A stretch of 64,000 nt of DNA from Rhipicephalus microplus (GCF_043290135.1 NC_134704.1:18370001-18434000); one strand, 5' to 3'; counted from the stretch's first letter, positions 41,704 through 52,596 are shown. Notes: generated from the sequence alone by a model not told the origin. Numbers and translations are program-made.

Positions 41704-44139
41704 GGTATTATTGTTTCATTCGCTATCCGTGAAAAACGAAATGTTCTCTGCAGCGTACAGTCAATTGACAAGCAGTTTCTAAGATGAGAATTTTCGTGAA
41801 GAGACTTAGATTATCACAATGAACGCCATGTAGGCCACATTTTTATGTATTTTTATAACGAAATTAATAATGTTGAACTAAACGCAGGCTTAGCTGCATG
41901 ATTACGAAACATTAAAAAAATTGTTGCCACTTTTATGCCAACCAGCGTCTCCTCTTCTCAAACGAAGTCACGAGTTACTAAATTTGTCGTGAAACGTTCC
42001 TCGACAAATTTTTGACTGCTTGTGCAGTAGGAATCCTGTAAGTTTATTCAATATATTATCGAGACTTTTATTCAAGGACTAAGTTCATTTATTACCCATA
42101 AAAGCACAATTATAACTATCCAGCCCGCTCTCCCATCAACTCTAAGTCATCTTAAGTGAGTAAGTCAAAAAGTCTTTGTCGCCAACGAAACCTGGCGACG
42201 CAGCGTCCCCCCCCCCCCTCGAGCCATAGTTGACCAAGTTTTTGAGCATCACACCATTTTGACTGCGGTGCCGTAAAAACATCGCGCACACAAACCGTGC
42301 CGACTATCCGACGCTATAACATGCGACGATCATTAGATTGTTCTGAAAATTACAAAACCAGCCTTCATAGCGTGCATCCACCTGTATTTATCTGTACCTA
42401 AAAAGCCCAGACGAGTGCCCCAGCTGTCGCTAACTACTAGAATTTGGTGCAAGCGCCGTTCAGACATCTTTCATGTTCTTCCGCTGAGTTTAGATCGCAG
42501 TTGGTTCGGACTTTAGGCACAACTGTGCGCTAAAAAGAAGCTGCAATGTTTTATGGCTTCCTAGCTTTCATAATAGTTAATTATTTTATAGCATGCAAAT
42601 TTCAACGATCCGTTTATGATTTCAAAAGTCTTAAGATGACGCCCCCTCGCCAGTGACTGTGGCAGCCGGTGGTGACGCATTGTTTATGTAGGATTGCACT
42701 AATCCTAGGATTTCAGAGGGACGTTAATAAATATAGGCTGCTTGTTCCGCCGAATACATTTAGGAATCTTCATACGCGATGCGTATTGAAGCAGTAATTA
42801 CTAAAATTGGCTAAGTTTATTTTATTTTCACGACTTCTTTAAAGTGTTACGAAAGAAGATGAAACTGCACATTCCTTATTTATTGACCCCCTACTCTGTG
42901 CAATCCATGCACGTGCTTCATAAATATATTTGTTATCGACCTTTCAGACTTCATAATTCCCATTATCAACACCCATCCTCATTTAGGGTTTGAGTTATTG
43001 AGCACCTCGGCCTTAAACTAACGTTTTATCTAGATGTGCGCATAACTTCAAGTGATCCTCGCAAACCGCACCGTCTAGCTCACTTTTCTGTAGGGATCGA
43101 TGTGGGGGATTTTCTTGGCAGCGAAGACATTTCCATATCGGAGTTGCGTTCACCCGCCCTTTAACTCCCGATGCCGTCTTCAAGCGAACATATTTGTTTG
43201 TTTTCAATTACACTCGAGCGTATCCTTTCACCTCAACCACCCATTTATGCAGCTTTCCATGGAGCTCCCAACTCCGGCGCCGCCTTTTTTCGCGCATGGA
43301 AATGCGCACTTGCAGGGTGGCCATGCTCCTCGCCGAACCAAGTGTCTCCATTTGCCATCCGTATTCGGTGCTTTTCTTTCTCTTTTTTTTCTTTCGTCCG
43401 TATTGTCTCTTTCTCCGTCCCGTTTGCTGTTATCGCGAAGAATCTAAAGTAACGCAAACCTCTGTACGTGATTCTGGAAACGAGAGTTTCATTTTCCAAC
43501 CTTCTCAAGCGAACTGCTGTAAACGAAAATTGTCAAAATGCGAAGAGAAGCAGGAAATAGGGGCACTGTTACCCCCCGACGAAGTATGGCGACCGTAGAA
43601 ACGAAAAAAAGAAAAAGCGCACAAACAAAGAAGGGTGGGGGGTTGCTTGAAAGAGCAAGTGGAATCTGCGGCAAATTGCTTTTCTCTCCCGTTCGGTCTC
43701 CCTCATTGCGAAAATCAGTGCAACAAGAGAGCCTCGGGTTTGACTTATTGCTTGGTTTCCTTTGCGGCCGCACACACACACACACACACGCACACAACTT
43801 GGAATATATAGGTCGGAGGGCGTGCCTTGCCATCGACTTCCGAGCGTAAACGCCCATGAAGAAGGCGCATTCACATCAGAGTGCAAAAAGATGGAAGTAC
43901 GTGCACCGAGAAGTCGCATTCGGGCCACCATCATGGTATGATAAAAATGTGCTACGTTGGGAATTACTTACAATCAATGTAGAGACCCAGTCACTGTGGC
44001 GCCGCACTGATGTGTTCGAGGCCATAACTTAGATCCCGACAACATATACATGAAAACAGAAAATCACCAACATTTGAAAGACGGATAATATAATCGCAAG
44101 TAGGGTCACTAGACGTGTCCCATCCACCACAGCGGTAAC
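41704..44139. other. Unassigned DNA
   Basis: No gene recognised. Contains a C-run at 42206-42219 and (CA)n at 43771-43788. Open frames at 43100-43930 overlap on both strands without motifs. Confidence 0.4.
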
Positions 44140-44685
44140 ATTGTGGTGAAGTGTATGCTTTCAAAGGGGAAGGCACTTAGTTTGATTCTAGGTGCCGGCC
44201 GGAGGCCACCAGATTCAAAGGCAGAGAGATTGAGTACGCACACCTGGCTCAGTTCTTTATGTGGTAGTCACCTACCACATTGGAATGGCCAGCAGTGTGG
44301 TATGCAACCTTTGCGCCTGCGAGTAGACGCTTGATTACATTATATTCCACTGCCGATCGTACCATGCTCAACGACGTGGTATGAAATCCAAGCTCCATCC
44401 TCTGGATTCAAGACCACTGGCAGAAAATAAGATCCTGCGCAAAGCCACAAAAGCACTCTTGGGCTTCATGAGGACCACCGGACTTCACGAGTGCTTATGG
44501 ACGAGCAACGTGAGACCGTGTTGTGTAGTTTCAAGCCGACTGTTTATTCATCTCTTTCTTACTTTTCTTCTCTATGCTTTCCTTTCTATTGTTCCCCTTT
44601 CCCCCACTCCAAGTGTAGTGGAGCCAACCGAGCCAACACTTGGTTAACCTCCTTGCCTTAGTTTCCTCTCTATTTTTCTCTATAT
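44140..44685 (+). pseudogene. LINE C-terminus and 3' UTR relic (with conserved hairpin, copy 4)
   Basis: In one frame from 44304 the sequence reads CNLCACE, a TAG stop, then TLDYIIFHCRSYHAQRRGMK and KALLGFMRTTGLHECL. This is the zinc-knuckle-like C-x2-C...H-x-C end of an RNase H-bearing LINE ORF2, with at least one nonsense codon. After the coding end comes CCCCTTTCCCCCACTCCAAG, then the hairpin AACCGAG...CTTGGTT and AACCTCCTTGCC. This copy links the hairpin-bearing 3' UTR to a LINE. An RTE element is inserted at its right end. Confidence 0.7.
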
Positions 44686-44820
44686 ATACATAACACTGTA
44701 TAGTGGTTGGTTTTACTCTGAGCATTTCTCCATTACCTGATTGATAGTATAACAATTGACCACATTCATACTATCAATCAGGTAATAGAGAAATGCTCAG
44801 AGTATAACCAACCACTATAC

Positions 44821-45867
44821 ATAGCCTTCATAGATTACGAGAAGGCGTTTGATTCAGTAGAAATATCAGCCGTCATGCAGACACTGCGGAATCAGGGCGT
44901 AGATGATAAACATTCTGGAAGAAATCTACAGAGGATCAACTGCTACCATAGTGCTTCATAAAGAAAGCAACAGAATACCAATCAAGAAGGGTGTAAGGCA
45001 GGGGAACACAATCTTCCCAATGCTATTTACCACGTGCTTACAGGAGGTTTTCAGAAGCCTAGAATGGGAACAGTTAGGGATAAGAGTCAATGGAAAATAC
45101 CTTAGCAACCTGCGCTTCGCCGATGACATTGCATTGCTGAGTAACTCGGGGGACGAATTGCAACTCATGATTACGGAGTTAGACAAGGAGAGCAGAAAAG
45201 TGGGTCTTAAAATTAATCTGCAGAAAACGAAAGTAATGTACAACAACCTCGGCAAGGAGCAGCGCTTCGAGATATGTAATAGTGCACTTGAAGTTGTAAA
45301 AGACTATGTCTACTTAGGGCAGGTAATAACCGCAAAGCCGAACCACGAGATTGAAGTAACTAGAAGAATAAGAATGGGGAGGAGCACACTGGCAAGCACT
45401 CTCAAATCATAACAGGTAGATTGCCACTATCCCTCAAGAGGAAGGTATATAACAGCTGTATCTTGCCGGTACTTAGCTACGGGGCAGAAACCTGGAGACT
45501 TACAAAGAGGGTTCAGCTTAAATTGAGGACGACGCAGCGAGCAATGGAAAGAAAAATGGTAGGTGTAACCTTAAGAGACAAGAAGAGAGCAGAGTGCATT
45601 AGGGAACAAACGGGGGTTAAGGATATCATAGCTGAAATCAAGAAGAAATGGACATGGTCAGGGCATGTAGCGCGTAGACAGGATAACCGCTGGTCATTAA
45701 GGGTAACTGACTGGATTCCCAGAGAAGGGAAGCGGGTTAGGGGGAGACAGAAGGTTAGGTGGGCAGATGAGATTAGGAAGATTGTGGGTATAAATTGGCA
45801 GCAGCAAGCACAGGACCGGGTTAACTGGCGGAACATGGGAGAGGCCTTTGTCCTGCAGTGGACGTAG
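44821..45867 (+). pseudogene. RTE reverse transcriptase, C-terminal half (frameshifted)
   Basis: Pieces in order: AFIDYEKAFDSVE (catalytic Asp box), a frameshift near 44903, VRQGNTIFPMLF, NLRFADDIALL (catalytic FADD), VMYNNLGKEQRF, a second frameshift near 45410, then VYNSCILPVLSYGAETW, ERKMVGVTLRDKKR, WSGHVARRQDNRW and the ending MGEAFVLQWT. These are the hallmark segments of RTE-clade ORF2 thumb and C-terminal regions. The endonuclease and N-terminal RT are missing by truncation. Not functional. Confidence 0.92.
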
Positions 45868-45874
45868 TCAGGCT

Positions 45875-45917
45875 GATGATGATGATGATGATGATGATGA
45901 GGATGATGAGGATGATG

Positions 45918-45983
<66 letters not shown>
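45875..45983 (+). repeat. (GAT)n tail of the RTE element
   Basis: About 36 GAT-type triplets with three GAGGAT interruptions; ends precisely at the target duplication. Confidence 0.95.
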
Positions 45984-45985
<2 letters not shown>

Positions 45986-45995
45986 ACATAACACT

Positions 45996-46439
45996 CAGCG
46001 ATGCCCATACCGACTGCTTATAAGTGAGATGAACTTGGTACCATTTCTCCCGACTAAGATTTATACGACCATAGACATGTGCCTCGAAACCAGAGAAGCC
46101 AATGAAAACGCTGTCTGAATATTCAAGACAACACATCTGTTCAACCACCTGTGTACTTTGCAAGCGTGTTTGTGATTCTGTCCATTCTTCTCTTTTATTA
46201 TCACACTGCGGCACATGATTTTGGAGTGTGCCGAAAAAGTCTATGTCGCTGCTGCCGTTCACTTTTGCGACGCATGTTACATAGGGACGAACTCCGAGGC
46301 GAATTGTTGTCTCTCCCACCACGCGAGGGCGGGGGCAGCAGTGACTGCGGCCGCCACCGCGTCTGTGGTCAATTCTGCGGATCAGCTGCGTCAGCTTTGC
46401 TGCCGCTGGGAGGCAGATTTCACCGTCGATGAGCTGGCC
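45996..46439. other. Unassigned DNA
   Basis: Alanine-rich plus-strand frames at 46215-46451 may be the C-terminus of the LINE whose 3' end follows, but no diagnostic motif is visible. Confidence 0.35.
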
Positions 46440-46628
46440 GACCAGCTTTGAGCCATCCGCCAAGCCGAAGATGCCACCCGGGTCCAAGAACTTTGAGTGG
46501 TCATTTAAGGCACCACCATTATCATCGACGCCGGGTGGGGACAGGAGTTAATGTTCACCCCGCCTCGCCTGATGGAAACTGCCTGACTTTAAATGAAGTT
46601 CGTTCGTTCATTCATTCATTCATTCATT
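46440..46628 (+). mobile_element. Non-LTR element 3' end with (TTCA)n tail
   Basis: GGCACCACCATTATCATCG, CCGGGTGGGGACAGGAGTTA and ATGGAAACTGCCTGACTTTA precede AATGAAGTTCGTTCGTTCAT repeated as TTCA/ATTC units. The layout is a coding end, short UTR and tetranucleotide tail; the clade is not determined. Confidence 0.5.
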
Positions 46629-46639
46629 CTCGTTTTGTC

Positions 46640-46700
46640 TCTTTATTCCTTCCAACAGTGCACGGATGCCAACCGAACATGCGTCTGGCTAACATGCATG
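46640..46700 (+). mobile_element. LINE 3' UTR hairpin, degenerate copy 5
   Basis: TTTATTCCTTCCAACAGTG, then GCCAACCGAACATGCGTCTGG, CTAACATGC. The stem keeps most pairs with two mismatches. It abuts CTGT repeats at 46709. Confidence 0.45.
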
Positions 46701-46968
46701 CATTTTTGTCTGTCTGTCTGCCTGTCTTGTCTGTCTGTCGCAGATGTTAAGCGCCTAATCGTTATCTTGTCTATGTCAGGACGCTTGGTCCTTGTTTATT
46801 CGCAGCTCCTTCCCCTTCCCCCTTTTTTTGTGTGATAAAGAAGAGAGGTAAGCCATACGACACATAACACGTACACCTCTTTTTTAGACTGGTGGTGGTG
46901 AAAAACATTTATTTACAAAAGAGAGGTGTAGGACCTCTGTAGAGGCCCCTACAGACTAGGTGGAGTCT

Positions 46969-49900
46969 CTATTCCGGGACCCCATTGGTTAAAGCCGCCG
47001 TCTTGGCTCTCTGGACCAAGGCCTGCTGGGCCTGAAGGTCTGAGCAGCCGAGCAGGGCCGCCTCCCAGTCCTCTCGCCTAGGGTTTGGGTTAGGAGTAAT
47101 GGCTGCGTTAGCTTGGCAGGCCCACACCATGTGGTAGGTGTCTGCCACCTCCCCACAGTGCTGGCACTGTCCTGTGACCGTAGGGTCGAAATGTTTGACT
47201 ATGGCAGGACATAGCAATGTATTCGTCTGGAGGCGAAGCAAAATGCGCTCCTCTGCTTTCTTCAACCCCCGTGCGGGGGGAGGGTAGCGGCGATGACTTT
47301 CCCGATAATAATAAAGAATTTCCTTATATCGGAGGAGAGGGTAACCCTCCTCATCGGTCTCCATCGGCATTGACGAAGGTAGCCCGGAAATGAGCGCTCG
47401 GGCAGCCGCATCTGCAGCCTCATTTCCCCGCAATCCCTGATGGCCCGGTGTCCATATAATGCGTTTCGGATGAGGGTCCGTGTCTCTTATGCAGTTGCGC
47501 AGTATTGTCTCGGCTAACGGTGATATGTACCCGGCTGTATAATTACGACACGCTCGGCGCGAATCCGTGATAATATACCGGGAATTACTGTGAGAGGCCG
47601 CAAGGGCAATGGCGACCTCCTCAGCCTGTGTTACAGAATACGCCCTAAAGGTTAGCCCATCCACCTGTGTGCCCTCGTGAATAGCAGCCGCCGTGTACCA
47701 CCCCTTGGAGGTGGGGCCAGCAACGTCCACGTAGTACACACCTGGCTTCTGTCCAAATTGTCGTTCCAGCGCCCGAGCGCGTGCGTCACGTCGCGCTGTG
47801 TGTTCATCTCTGTCCATTTTAGTGGGTAGAGGTCGGACCAGAAGGGCTGTGCGCCACAGTTCTGGCACTTTGACCCGTTCCTGTTGTTCGAAATCATGTC
47901 TTATGTGCAGACGTGCAAGCAGGCGTTGGCCAGAGTTGGTTTGGGCTAGCCGTGTGTACTGGTTTAAAAGATGGGCTTCCTTCAGCTCTTGGTATGAATT
48001 AATCACACCCAATGCCTTGAGACGGCTGTTGGATGTAGAGATCGGAAGATCAAGAGCCCGCTTTATTGTCTTTTTAATGATTGCCTCGATTCGTTCTTCC
48101 TCATGTTTGCGGAGGGAGAGGTAAGGGACGGAGTACATGACCCTGCTGGTGACAAAAGCGTGCGCTAGCCGCAACGCATCTGTGCACCGAAGTCCCCCCC
48201 TCTTGTTGGAGACCCTGCGGATCATGCGACCCACCTGGTCTCCTATCTTCCTTAATTTCGTCAATGTTGTGTCAATCCGGAGCTGCTGGTGAATGTATAG
48301 GCCCAGGACCCTGATCTCCTCCGCTCGTCTGATTGGGCCCGCAGGAAGAGTGATGGAGATATCTGTGTTGTCTTTAGGCATGCCTCTAATGTGAAGGAAT
48401 TCGGATTTGTTGGGTGCGCATTCGAGTCCGCAACGCGCCGCGTAGGTGTGTACAATTTCGGCAGCCTGTTGCAGACTGGTCTCAATGGCACCTAAGTTCC
48501 CTTGAGTTGCCCATACCGTAATGTCATCGGCATAGAGGGCATGATGAATGCCCTCTATGGCCGCCAGCTGACGTGGCAGGTGCATCATTGCGACGTTAAA
48601 TAGAATGGGGGAGAGAACAGCCCCTTGCGGTGTCCCTCTGGTACCCATTTGATACGGCCCGAATTCGGAGTCTTCAATGCGGAGCAGGGCGGCTCTGTCC
48701 GATAAAAAGTCCTTGACGTAATTAAATGTGTTCTGACCACAGTTAGTGAGGCTTAGGTGTTCGAGTATGACGCTGTGTTTAACATTGTCAAAGGCCCCCT
48801 TCAGATCTAAGGCGAGGATGACCCTGTCGTTATGTTTCATCGCCACCGGTTGGATGACCTCTCGGTGTAGTTGCAGGAGTACATCCTGTGCCGATTTGTG
48901 AGGACGGAATCCGAACATGGTAGGGGCGAAAGCCCCTTTCTGTTCAAGATATTCCGAAAGTCTGTCCCGCACCATCGTCTCCATCAACTTGCCAACGCAA
49001 GACGTTAGAGAGATGGGGCGAAGGTTGTCTATGTTTACTGGCTTCCCCGGTTTGGGAATGAATGTGACCAGTGATGTCTTCCACTCTGAAGGGACCGATA
49101 TCCGACCACTCCAGATGGCGTTGATGTATTCCAAGAGGTGTGCCAGCGCAGGATCGGCCAAATTTGCCAGCGTCTTGACCGTGATTTTATCCTTACCAGG
49201 GGCTGTTCCTCTACGCATTTTAGCCATTGCCGCCTTCATATCATGTAGAAGAAAAGGGGCATCTAGGGTCTCGTTTTCTTTTCCCGAATATATATACTCC
49301 GAACCTCTCGGATCGTGCACCTGGCAGAGATACCTGTCGCGAAGAGTTTCCGCGAGTTGCGTTGAAGTACCCTGAAATCCGTGAAGGGCTCTTCGCAGGT
49401 GTCGTTGTGTTTCTCCTCGCGTTTGCGTGGGGTCAATGAGGCTGCGAAACAGCCCCCATGTGCTTTTGCTTGACATCTGATGAGCGATATCATTACATTT
49501 GTCTGTCCAGTTTGCATCTGCTAAGTGCGTAGCGTATTCAGCTGCCTGTGTAGTTAGCTCCTGAATACGTTTTCGAAGGGGTCTATTATGCTTCTGACGT
49601 TTCCAGCGTCGCGTGAGGCTCCGACGGGCCTCCCACAAATGCAGAAGGTGGTTGTCAACGGCTGGGTGTTCATCCGATGTTCGCACTACGGTTTCGTATT
49701 TCTTCTGAGTAAGCATGATGTGTGCAGCCCAGTCTGCGTAATTGCCGGAACGGAGGATAGGCGGTATAGTTTCCGTGCGCATTTTGTCCCAGTTAACTAG
49801 TCGCGCTTGTGTGTCCTTCCGTTTGAAAGGATGTGTGGAGAGTGTGACGTTTAGGAGGCAGTGGTCACTGCCCAGGGTCTCCTCTAGGTTAGTCCATGTA

Positions 49901-50523
49901 ACGTGTCGTGTGTTCTTAACCAAAGTGAGGTCAGGACAGGTGTCCCTGGTCACCGAGTTGCCAAGGCGCGTGGGGGTGGCCGGGTCGGTGAGAAGGGTGA
50001 GGCTTAAGGTGGAGATAAGCTCCGCAAGCCGCCTTCCCCTGGCCTCCTCGCGTGTGTACCCCCAGAGTCGGCAAGGGGCATTGAAGTCCCCAAGAATTAT
50101 CAGAGGTGCTCTGTCGGCACATTTCAGTGCACGGCAGAAGATCTCTGCATAGGTGACGTGGAGTGTTTTAGGCGGAGTGTAAATGTTCAGTATATAAACC
50201 GCGTGATTTATCCTACGGAGAGGCAGTATCTGCACCATTGTGTAGGAATGCTCCGATTTAAGCTCGAGATCAATCTCCTGCGCAGTGTAAGATTTATGCA
50301 CCAGAACACAGGTGGATGGGTCCCTTTGAAACGTGTTATAGCCTGAAAGTTTAGCCTGCAAACCTGGCTCTTGAAGGGCCAGCACTGCGGGCATCACGTC
50401 CAAATTTTGAATATAGAGGTGTAAATGAGACCTTTTGCGCCGGTCTCGGAAACCTCTGCAATTCCACTGTATTATCGAGAGCGATTCTCCTTTTATCCGT
50501 GCTCTGGAAGGAGTACCTGCCAT
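46969..50523 (-). CDS. LINE ORF2: endonuclease, reverse transcriptase, RNase H (1184 aa)
   Basis: Full-length polyprotein for target-primed reverse transcription. Residues 15-230: EEP endonuclease with N21 (QWNCRG), E52 (QEPG), D146/N148 (LGDFNAP) and D220-H221 (GSDHCLL). Residues 430-720: reverse transcriptase with FIPKPGKP, LRPISLTSCVGK, catalytic D573 (ALDLKGAFD), GTPQGAVLSPILF and Y664-A-D-D667. Residues 928-1045: RNase H with D933, E968, D987 and D1038 (GNEAADAAAR), all four metal ligands. Residues 1120-1136: zinc-knuckle-like C-x2-C...H-x4-C. Length and order are complete for this type. The ATG lies two bases after the ORF1 stop in another frame, suggesting reinitiation. Confidence 0.95.
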   Translation of the reverse strand: MAGTPSRARIKGESLSIIQWNCRGFRDRRKRSHLHLYIQNLDVMPAVLALQEPGLQAKLSGYNTFQRDPSTCVLVHKSYTAQEIDLELKSEHSYTMVQILPLRRINHAVYILNIYTPPKTLHVTYAEIFCRALKCADRAPLIILGDFNAPCRLWGYTREEARGRRLAELISTLSLTLLTDPATPTRLGNSVTRDTCPDLTLVKNTRHVTWTNLEETLGSDHCLLNVTLSTHPFKRKDTQARLVNWDKMRTETIPPILRSGNYADWAAHIMLTQKKYETVVRTSDEHPAVDNHLLHLWEARRSLTRRWKRQKHNRPLRKRIQELTTQAAEYATHLADANWTDKCNDIAHQMSSKSTWGLFRSLIDPTQTRGETQRHLRRALHGFQGTSTQLAETLRDRYLCQVHDPRGSEYIYSGKENETLDAPFLLHDMKAAMAKMRRGTAPGKDKITVKTLANLADPALAHLLEYINAIWSGRISVPSEWKTSLVTFIPKPGKPVNIDNLRPISLTSCVGKLMETMVRDRLSEYLEQKGAFAPTMFGFRPHKSAQDVLLQLHREVIQPVAMKHNDRVILALDLKGAFDNVKHSVILEHLSLTNCGQNTFNYVKDFLSDRAALLRIEDSEFGPYQMGTRGTPQGAVLSPILFNVAMMHLPRQLAAIEGIHHALYADDITVWATQGNLGAIETSLQQAAEIVHTYAARCGLECAPNKSEFLHIRGMPKDNTDISITLPAGPIRRAEEIRVLGLYIHQQLRIDTTLTKLRKIGDQVGRMIRRVSNKRGGLRCTDALRLAHAFVTSRVMYSVPYLSLRKHEEERIEAIIKKTIKRALDLPISTSNSRLKALGVINSYQELKEAHLLNQYTRLAQTNSGQRLLARLHIRHDFEQQERVKVPELWRTALLVRPLPTKMDRDEHTARRDARARALERQFGQKPGVYYVDVAGPTSKGWYTAAAIHEGTQVDGLTFRAYSVTQAEEVAIALAASHSNSRYIITDSRRACRNYTAGYISPLAETILRNCIRDTDPHPKRIIWTPGHQGLRGNEAADAAARALISGLPSSMPMETDEEGYPLLRYKEILYYYRESHRRYPPPARGLKKAEERILLRLQTNTLLCPAIVKHFDPTVTGQCQHCGEVADTYHMVWACQANAAITPNPNPRREDWEAALLGCSDLQAQQALVQRAKTAALTNGVPE

Positions 50524-50525
50524 AT

Positions 50526-52328
50526 TTATTGTATTTGTTGAGGTGGGCTAGTGAGCGGTTCAGCGACGAGAGCTGCACCGCCACTTTGCGCATTCTCTAT
50601 GGAGTCGGTAGATTCCTGCTGTTTTTCGCCCTCCGCTGCACGGAGGATTTTACTGGGGCGCCCTACCTCACGGATAGGCCCTGCACGCCGTGCAGATCTC
50701 GGGTTACTGCTGAGCCATGTCTGAATGGATTGCGTTACTTGCTGCGTTACGGTGGCTATAATGAGCTGCGTCTGCATCTGGATAGCCGTCTGCACAGCTT
50801 GACTAATCATATTCGGGAGCTGGGCCATCTGTTCAGGGAAATGTACTAGCTGTTCTTCGATATTAGAGACCCGGGACTCCAGATTTTCAATCAAGGCCGA
50901 GTGAGACGTTACTGTATTGCCCGAGCACACAGAGGCCGAGTCACACTCGTCATCCATGTGCGGTAGAGATTTCTCCGCCCTAGCTTTTTCAAGTGCCTGA
51001 ATTTTGGATGCAAGCTGCGCATTTTGCTTCTTTAAGGACTCCAACTGATTACTCATCTCGAGCGTGAGAGGGTTTGAGGAAGGAGATGACTGTGAGGCGG
51101 CCACTGCCCAGCCACTCACCTGTTGGTTTGGAGCACTGCTGAGTGGAGGGAAAACCCCGGCCGGGAGTGTCGGGGCCTGTTTCCCTATTCCTGGCTTGAC
51201 TTCTTGAGACACGTGCTTGTTTCCGGCTTTCTGTTGCGGTGGTTGCCGCTGTTGCTGGCCTTGCTTCCCCTTCTTCGAAGGTCGGGGCGACCGCTTGTGC
51301 CGTGTTGTGGCGGGTCCTGCCTTGTTCGTTGCCTCCGGACGTTGCAGCTTACGGAACTTTCCAGTGCAGTCCGCGGACCCTGTGAGGTGGGCCCCATCGC
51401 AGATTATGCAGGAAGGCTGACACTCGTGTTCTCTTAGGCCGTCTGTAGTGGCCCCAACTTGTTTGCCGCAGTATCCGCAGCGCCCGTCTTCGGGGTGAGG
51501 GCAGTTGTCCACCCGGTGGCCAACCGTACCACATCTGTAGCACGCCGGGATTGTTTTCTTATAGGTGTGTACTGGGACACATTCATAGTTGTACTGAATG
51601 TAACGGGGAAGTCTTCGGCCCACGAAAGTCACCACCGCTATATTTGAGGAGCCAAGTTTTCGGATGAAAGCGATGTCGCCCTCCCTCCAGCGAAGTTTCG
51701 GCTTGAGTGAAGCAGAGGTTTCGTCCTCGCGGACACGGATGACCCCTTTGCAACAGTCGCCATTGAGTTTGAGATGGCCACGGAAGGGATATGTCTGTTC
51801 CCCAACCTTGAGGTCGAATTCCTTGATAAGCTTGTCCACCACGGATGGGGTCTGAGTGCCACAGACAATGACGTTCTGTTCCCAGACGGGCCAGACGCTG
51901 AGGTCGTCGGCTGCCAGGTCACCAACGTAGCGAGCTACTGCAGAACCCACTTCTCCGTGCTTGAAAACCATCTTCAAATCGAGGGTTCCTCGAGGTTTCA
52001 GGACCACGATGAGGTCTTCCGAGCGTAAGCGTGGCGTCTGTTTCGGGCGCCACTGCTGTGCTGTCTTCTTACTTCCTTTTGGCGAAGCAGCGCGAGCACC
52101 GCCGGGAGTCACTGAGCGGGGAATCCCCGCCTGGGTCAGCGACGCTGTGCTGGCGTCTCCCTTGGTTGTCGGATTTGCCTGTGTCCTGCGTTGCCGTAGA
52201 CGCATCAGGGCTTGCAAACACTCATCTTCGGTGGGTGGAACATCTTCATCTTCATCTCGTTTTGTGGCGTCGATTTCAGTCCATTGCATGGTTACCGGGT
52301 CATACCCGGTGATCTTAGTTGCCGCCAT
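50526..52328 (-). CDS. LINE ORF1: Gag-like zinc-knuckle protein (600 aa)
   Basis: Starts MAATKITGYDPVTMQW. Residues 1-100 are polar and low-complexity; 100-260 form a compact alpha/beta-like part containing LIVVLKPRGTLDLK, typical of the region before the knuckles in I/R1-type Gags. Three knuckles lie at 263-321: ACYRCGTVGHRVDNC, RCGYCGKQ...HEC and CIICDGAHLTGSADC. A basic, Gln-rich linker (340-385) follows, then coiled coil around 424-455 and 478-500. Such proteins coat the element RNA and carry it to chromatin. Stop TAA is at 50526-50528. No lesion is visible. Confidence 0.92.
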   Translation of the reverse strand: MAATKITGYDPVTMQWTEIDATKRDEDEDVPPTEDECLQALMRLRQRRTQANPTTKGDASTASLTQAGIPRSVTPGGARAASPKGSKKTAQQWRPKQTPRLRSEDLIVVLKPRGTLDLKMVFKHGEVGSAVARYVGDLAADDLSVWPVWEQNVIVCGTQTPSVVDKLIKEFDLKVGEQTYPFRGHLKLNGDCCKGVIRVREDETSASLKPKLRWREGDIAFIRKLGSSNIAVVTFVGRRLPRYIQYNYECVPVHTYKKTIPACYRCGTVGHRVDNCPHPEDGRCGYCGKQVGATTDGLREHECQPSCIICDGAHLTGSADCTGKFRKLQRPEATNKAGPATTRHKRSPRPSKKGKQGQQQRQPPQQKAGNKHVSQEVKPGIGKQAPTLPAGVFPPLSSAPNQQVSGWAVAASQSSPSSNPLTLEMSNQLESLKKQNAQLASKIQALEKARAEKSLPHMDDECDSASVCSGNTVTSHSALIENLESRVSNIEEQLVHFPEQMAQLPNMISQAVQTAIQMQTQLIIATVTQQVTQSIQTWLSSNPRSARRAGPIREVGRPSKILRAAEGEKQQESTDSIENAQSGGAALVAEPLTSPPQQIQ

Positions 52329-52596
52329 ACCCGGGAATCCGAGACGCCAGCTGCGTCGAGCCTAGCCCTTGAAAGGGCCAGCTCAACCGCGGCGTTGCAG
52401 GACGCGGTCGGCGTGAAAGTCTCGAAAATTGGCCCACCTGTGGAGAATCGGTGTCCACAGACTCCTTGTGGTGTTAGGCGTCCAATGGCATCAGTTTCGT
52501 TGAGGTTCAGCTTAGAAACCGACGGTTCCAGCCGAAAAACGACGGAGCCGATGCGCTGCACGTCCGATCACTTCGCGCGCTTGCAGCGCGCCCCCC
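52329..52596 (-). promoter_or_regulatory. 5' UTR / internal promoter region of the I-type LINE
   Basis: The 268 bp between the inferred 5' end (GGGGGG) and the ORF1 ATG must contain the internal pol II promoter of a full-length element of this kind. No TATA box is visible, as expected for LINE internal promoters. Boundaries rest on the flanking 9-bp repeat. Confidence 0.5.

Larger units (their letters stand above)
44686..45995 (+). mobile_element. RTE-clade LINE, 5'-truncated, fold-back 5' end, 12-bp target duplication
   Basis: ATACATAACACT at 44686-44697 and 45984-45995 flanks the insertion. The left 52 bp (44698-44749) is the reverse complement of 44769-44820 with two mismatches and a 19-nt spacer. 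The coding relic follows, and the 3' end is a (GAT)n tract (45875-45983), as usual for RTE. It sits in the 3' UTR of an older LINE. Confidence 0.88.

Noticed and set aside
43100..43930. Overlapping frames suggesting a gene
   Set aside because: Up to six frames overlap on both strands with low-complexity products; no splice or motif support.
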